DNA of 64,000 nucleotides from GCA-2706205 sp964215955 (GTDB lineage: Bacteria; Bdellovibrionota; Bacteriovoracia; Bacteriovoracales; Bacteriovoracaceae): NCBI GenBank assembly GCA_964215955.1, contig CAXPDR010000031.1, positions 1 to 64,000 on the forward strand. Direction: 5' to 3'. Of this stretch, positions 63,468 to 64,000 are shown one piece after another. The position numbers were made by a program, and so were the translations under genes. Under the pieces are notes generated by a model. That model was not told the DNA's origin. It saw only the letters and a program-made list of their open reading frames with translations, and made no database searches. Position 1 is the stretch's first letter. Each line of letters begins with the position of its first letter.

Positions 63468-64000
63468 AAATTACAAGCTATGCTAAAAATCAACACGATT
63501 TATCTTTGGCCAAAGAAGCTGGTCTCAATGAAGTCATTTTAGGCTGTTATGAATTAAACCGGTTTTCTAAAGAATCCATAGATCAATTAAATAAGAACCT
63601 AAGCCAAGCTAAGAATCTTGGGCTTAAAACAATATTAGAATGGGATATCTTAATTTCTGAAAATGATTTTGAAGTTAAAATAGATCAATTTAAAGAAATT
63701 CATCTTGAAGATGTGGATGCGATAAGAGTTCAAGATGCTGGTGTATTAGAATTTTGTCTCGAGCAAACTAACCTTCCACTACAATTTATTGCAGAGACTG
63801 GAAATCATAATATTACTGGCCTGAAAAAGTGGGAAGATTATATTGGAGATAGATTAGAGCGAATTATCCTATCAAGTGAATTAAATAATAAACTTTTAAC
63901 AGAATATAAAGAAAAATTGAATTGTGACCTGGAAATTCTAGCTGTAGGAAGAATTCTTCTCTTTTATTCACCAAGAAAGCTACTTAATCATTTATTACCT
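63464..64000 (+). CDS. U32-like protein, 5' part (cut by window end)
   Basis: The first 179 codons (starting MKITSYAKNQHD) show a shortened U32-type barrel: repeated hydrophobic strands, FIAETGNHN and the ILAVGRILLFYSPRKLL segment seen after the barrel in U32 partners. It has GAAGGAGG before the ATG and overlaps the TrhP-like gene, so the two are likely partners. The Cys signature may lie beyond the window or may be missing. Confidence 0.7.
   Translation, partial: MKITSYAKNQHDLSLAKEAGLNEVILGCYELNRFSKESIDQLNKNLSQAKNLGLKTILEWDILISENDFEVKIDQFKEIHLEDVDAIRVQDAGVLEFCLEQTNLPLQFIAETGNHNITGLKKWEDYIGDRLERIILSSELNNKLLTEYKEKLNCDLEILAVGRILLFYSPRKLLNHLLP

Noticed and set aside
1..64000. Insertion sequences, prophage, tRNA or rRNA genes
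   Set aside because: No transposase, integrase, phage structural gene, cloverleaf or rRNA segment was recognised.

Overview
The window is AT-rich, gene-dense bacterial DNA of the kind seen in the Bdellovibrionota, most likely a marine Bacteriovoracales (Halobacteriovorax-like) relative. Pointers are the many short secreted or lipoprotein genes with F/I/K-rich signal peptides, a Bdellovibrio-type histone-fold protein, a complete Alternative Complex III operon, several PilZ proteins and a very large Cys-rich secreted protein. This placement is inference from gene content; no rRNA or tRNA gene was seen.

Layout. 1-9 kb: secreted small proteins, a HEYGH-type exported metalloprotease candidate, a 42-aa exported peptide behind a sigma-54-like promoter, two-subunit class I fumarase whose alpha subunit carries a histone-H1-like Lys/Ala repeat tail, a large U32 protein of the RlhA type and a RoxA-like ribosomal oxygenase. 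9.4-16.6 kb: actABCDEF, the quinol:electron-acceptor oxidoreductase (Alternative Complex III), ended by a strong terminator. 16.7-25.5 kb: histidine kinase, RapA-type helicase, MsrB-MsrA fusion, hydroxyacid dehydrogenase, the histone, and a DUF420/TSUP membrane pair. 25.6-30.2 kb: a translationally coupled three-gene cluster (GNAT, LuxE-like ligase, LuxC reductase fused to a PaaK-like adenylation domain) without luciferase genes. 30.2-34.2 kb: class II aldolase overlapping an aldehyde dehydrogenase, then a PilZ protein and a small secreted barrel-like protein.

34-41.7 kb: short outer-membrane or secreted proteins, a second sigma-54 promoter with an upstream palindrome driving a structured leader and a 42-aa membrane peptide, a polysaccharide deacetylase, an FAD oxidase, YaaA and an OmpL-like barrel. 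41.8-51.3 kb: RluE-type pseudouridine synthase, YciH/SUI1, PilZ, ArsC-like, acyl-CoA dehydrogenase, a TlpA-like lipoprotein, a Cys-rich triple-repeat secreted protein behind a third sigma-54 site, a sodium:solute symporter, SrkA and a YchJ/SEC-C protein. 51.5-64 kb: a 1418-aa exported Cys-rich protein, a MazG-like protein, a response regulator, Maf, gamma carbonic anhydrase, arginine decarboxylase, a cyclic-nucleotide-binding protein, a degenerate SGNH-like protein and two adjacent U32 proteins (the last one cut by the window edge).

The most notable themes are three sigma-54-like promoters that each precede a very small or Cys-rich exported/membrane protein, the LuxC/LuxE-type acyl-reductase cluster without luciferase, and two chromatin-like oddities: a bacterial histone and an H1-like tail fused to fumarase.
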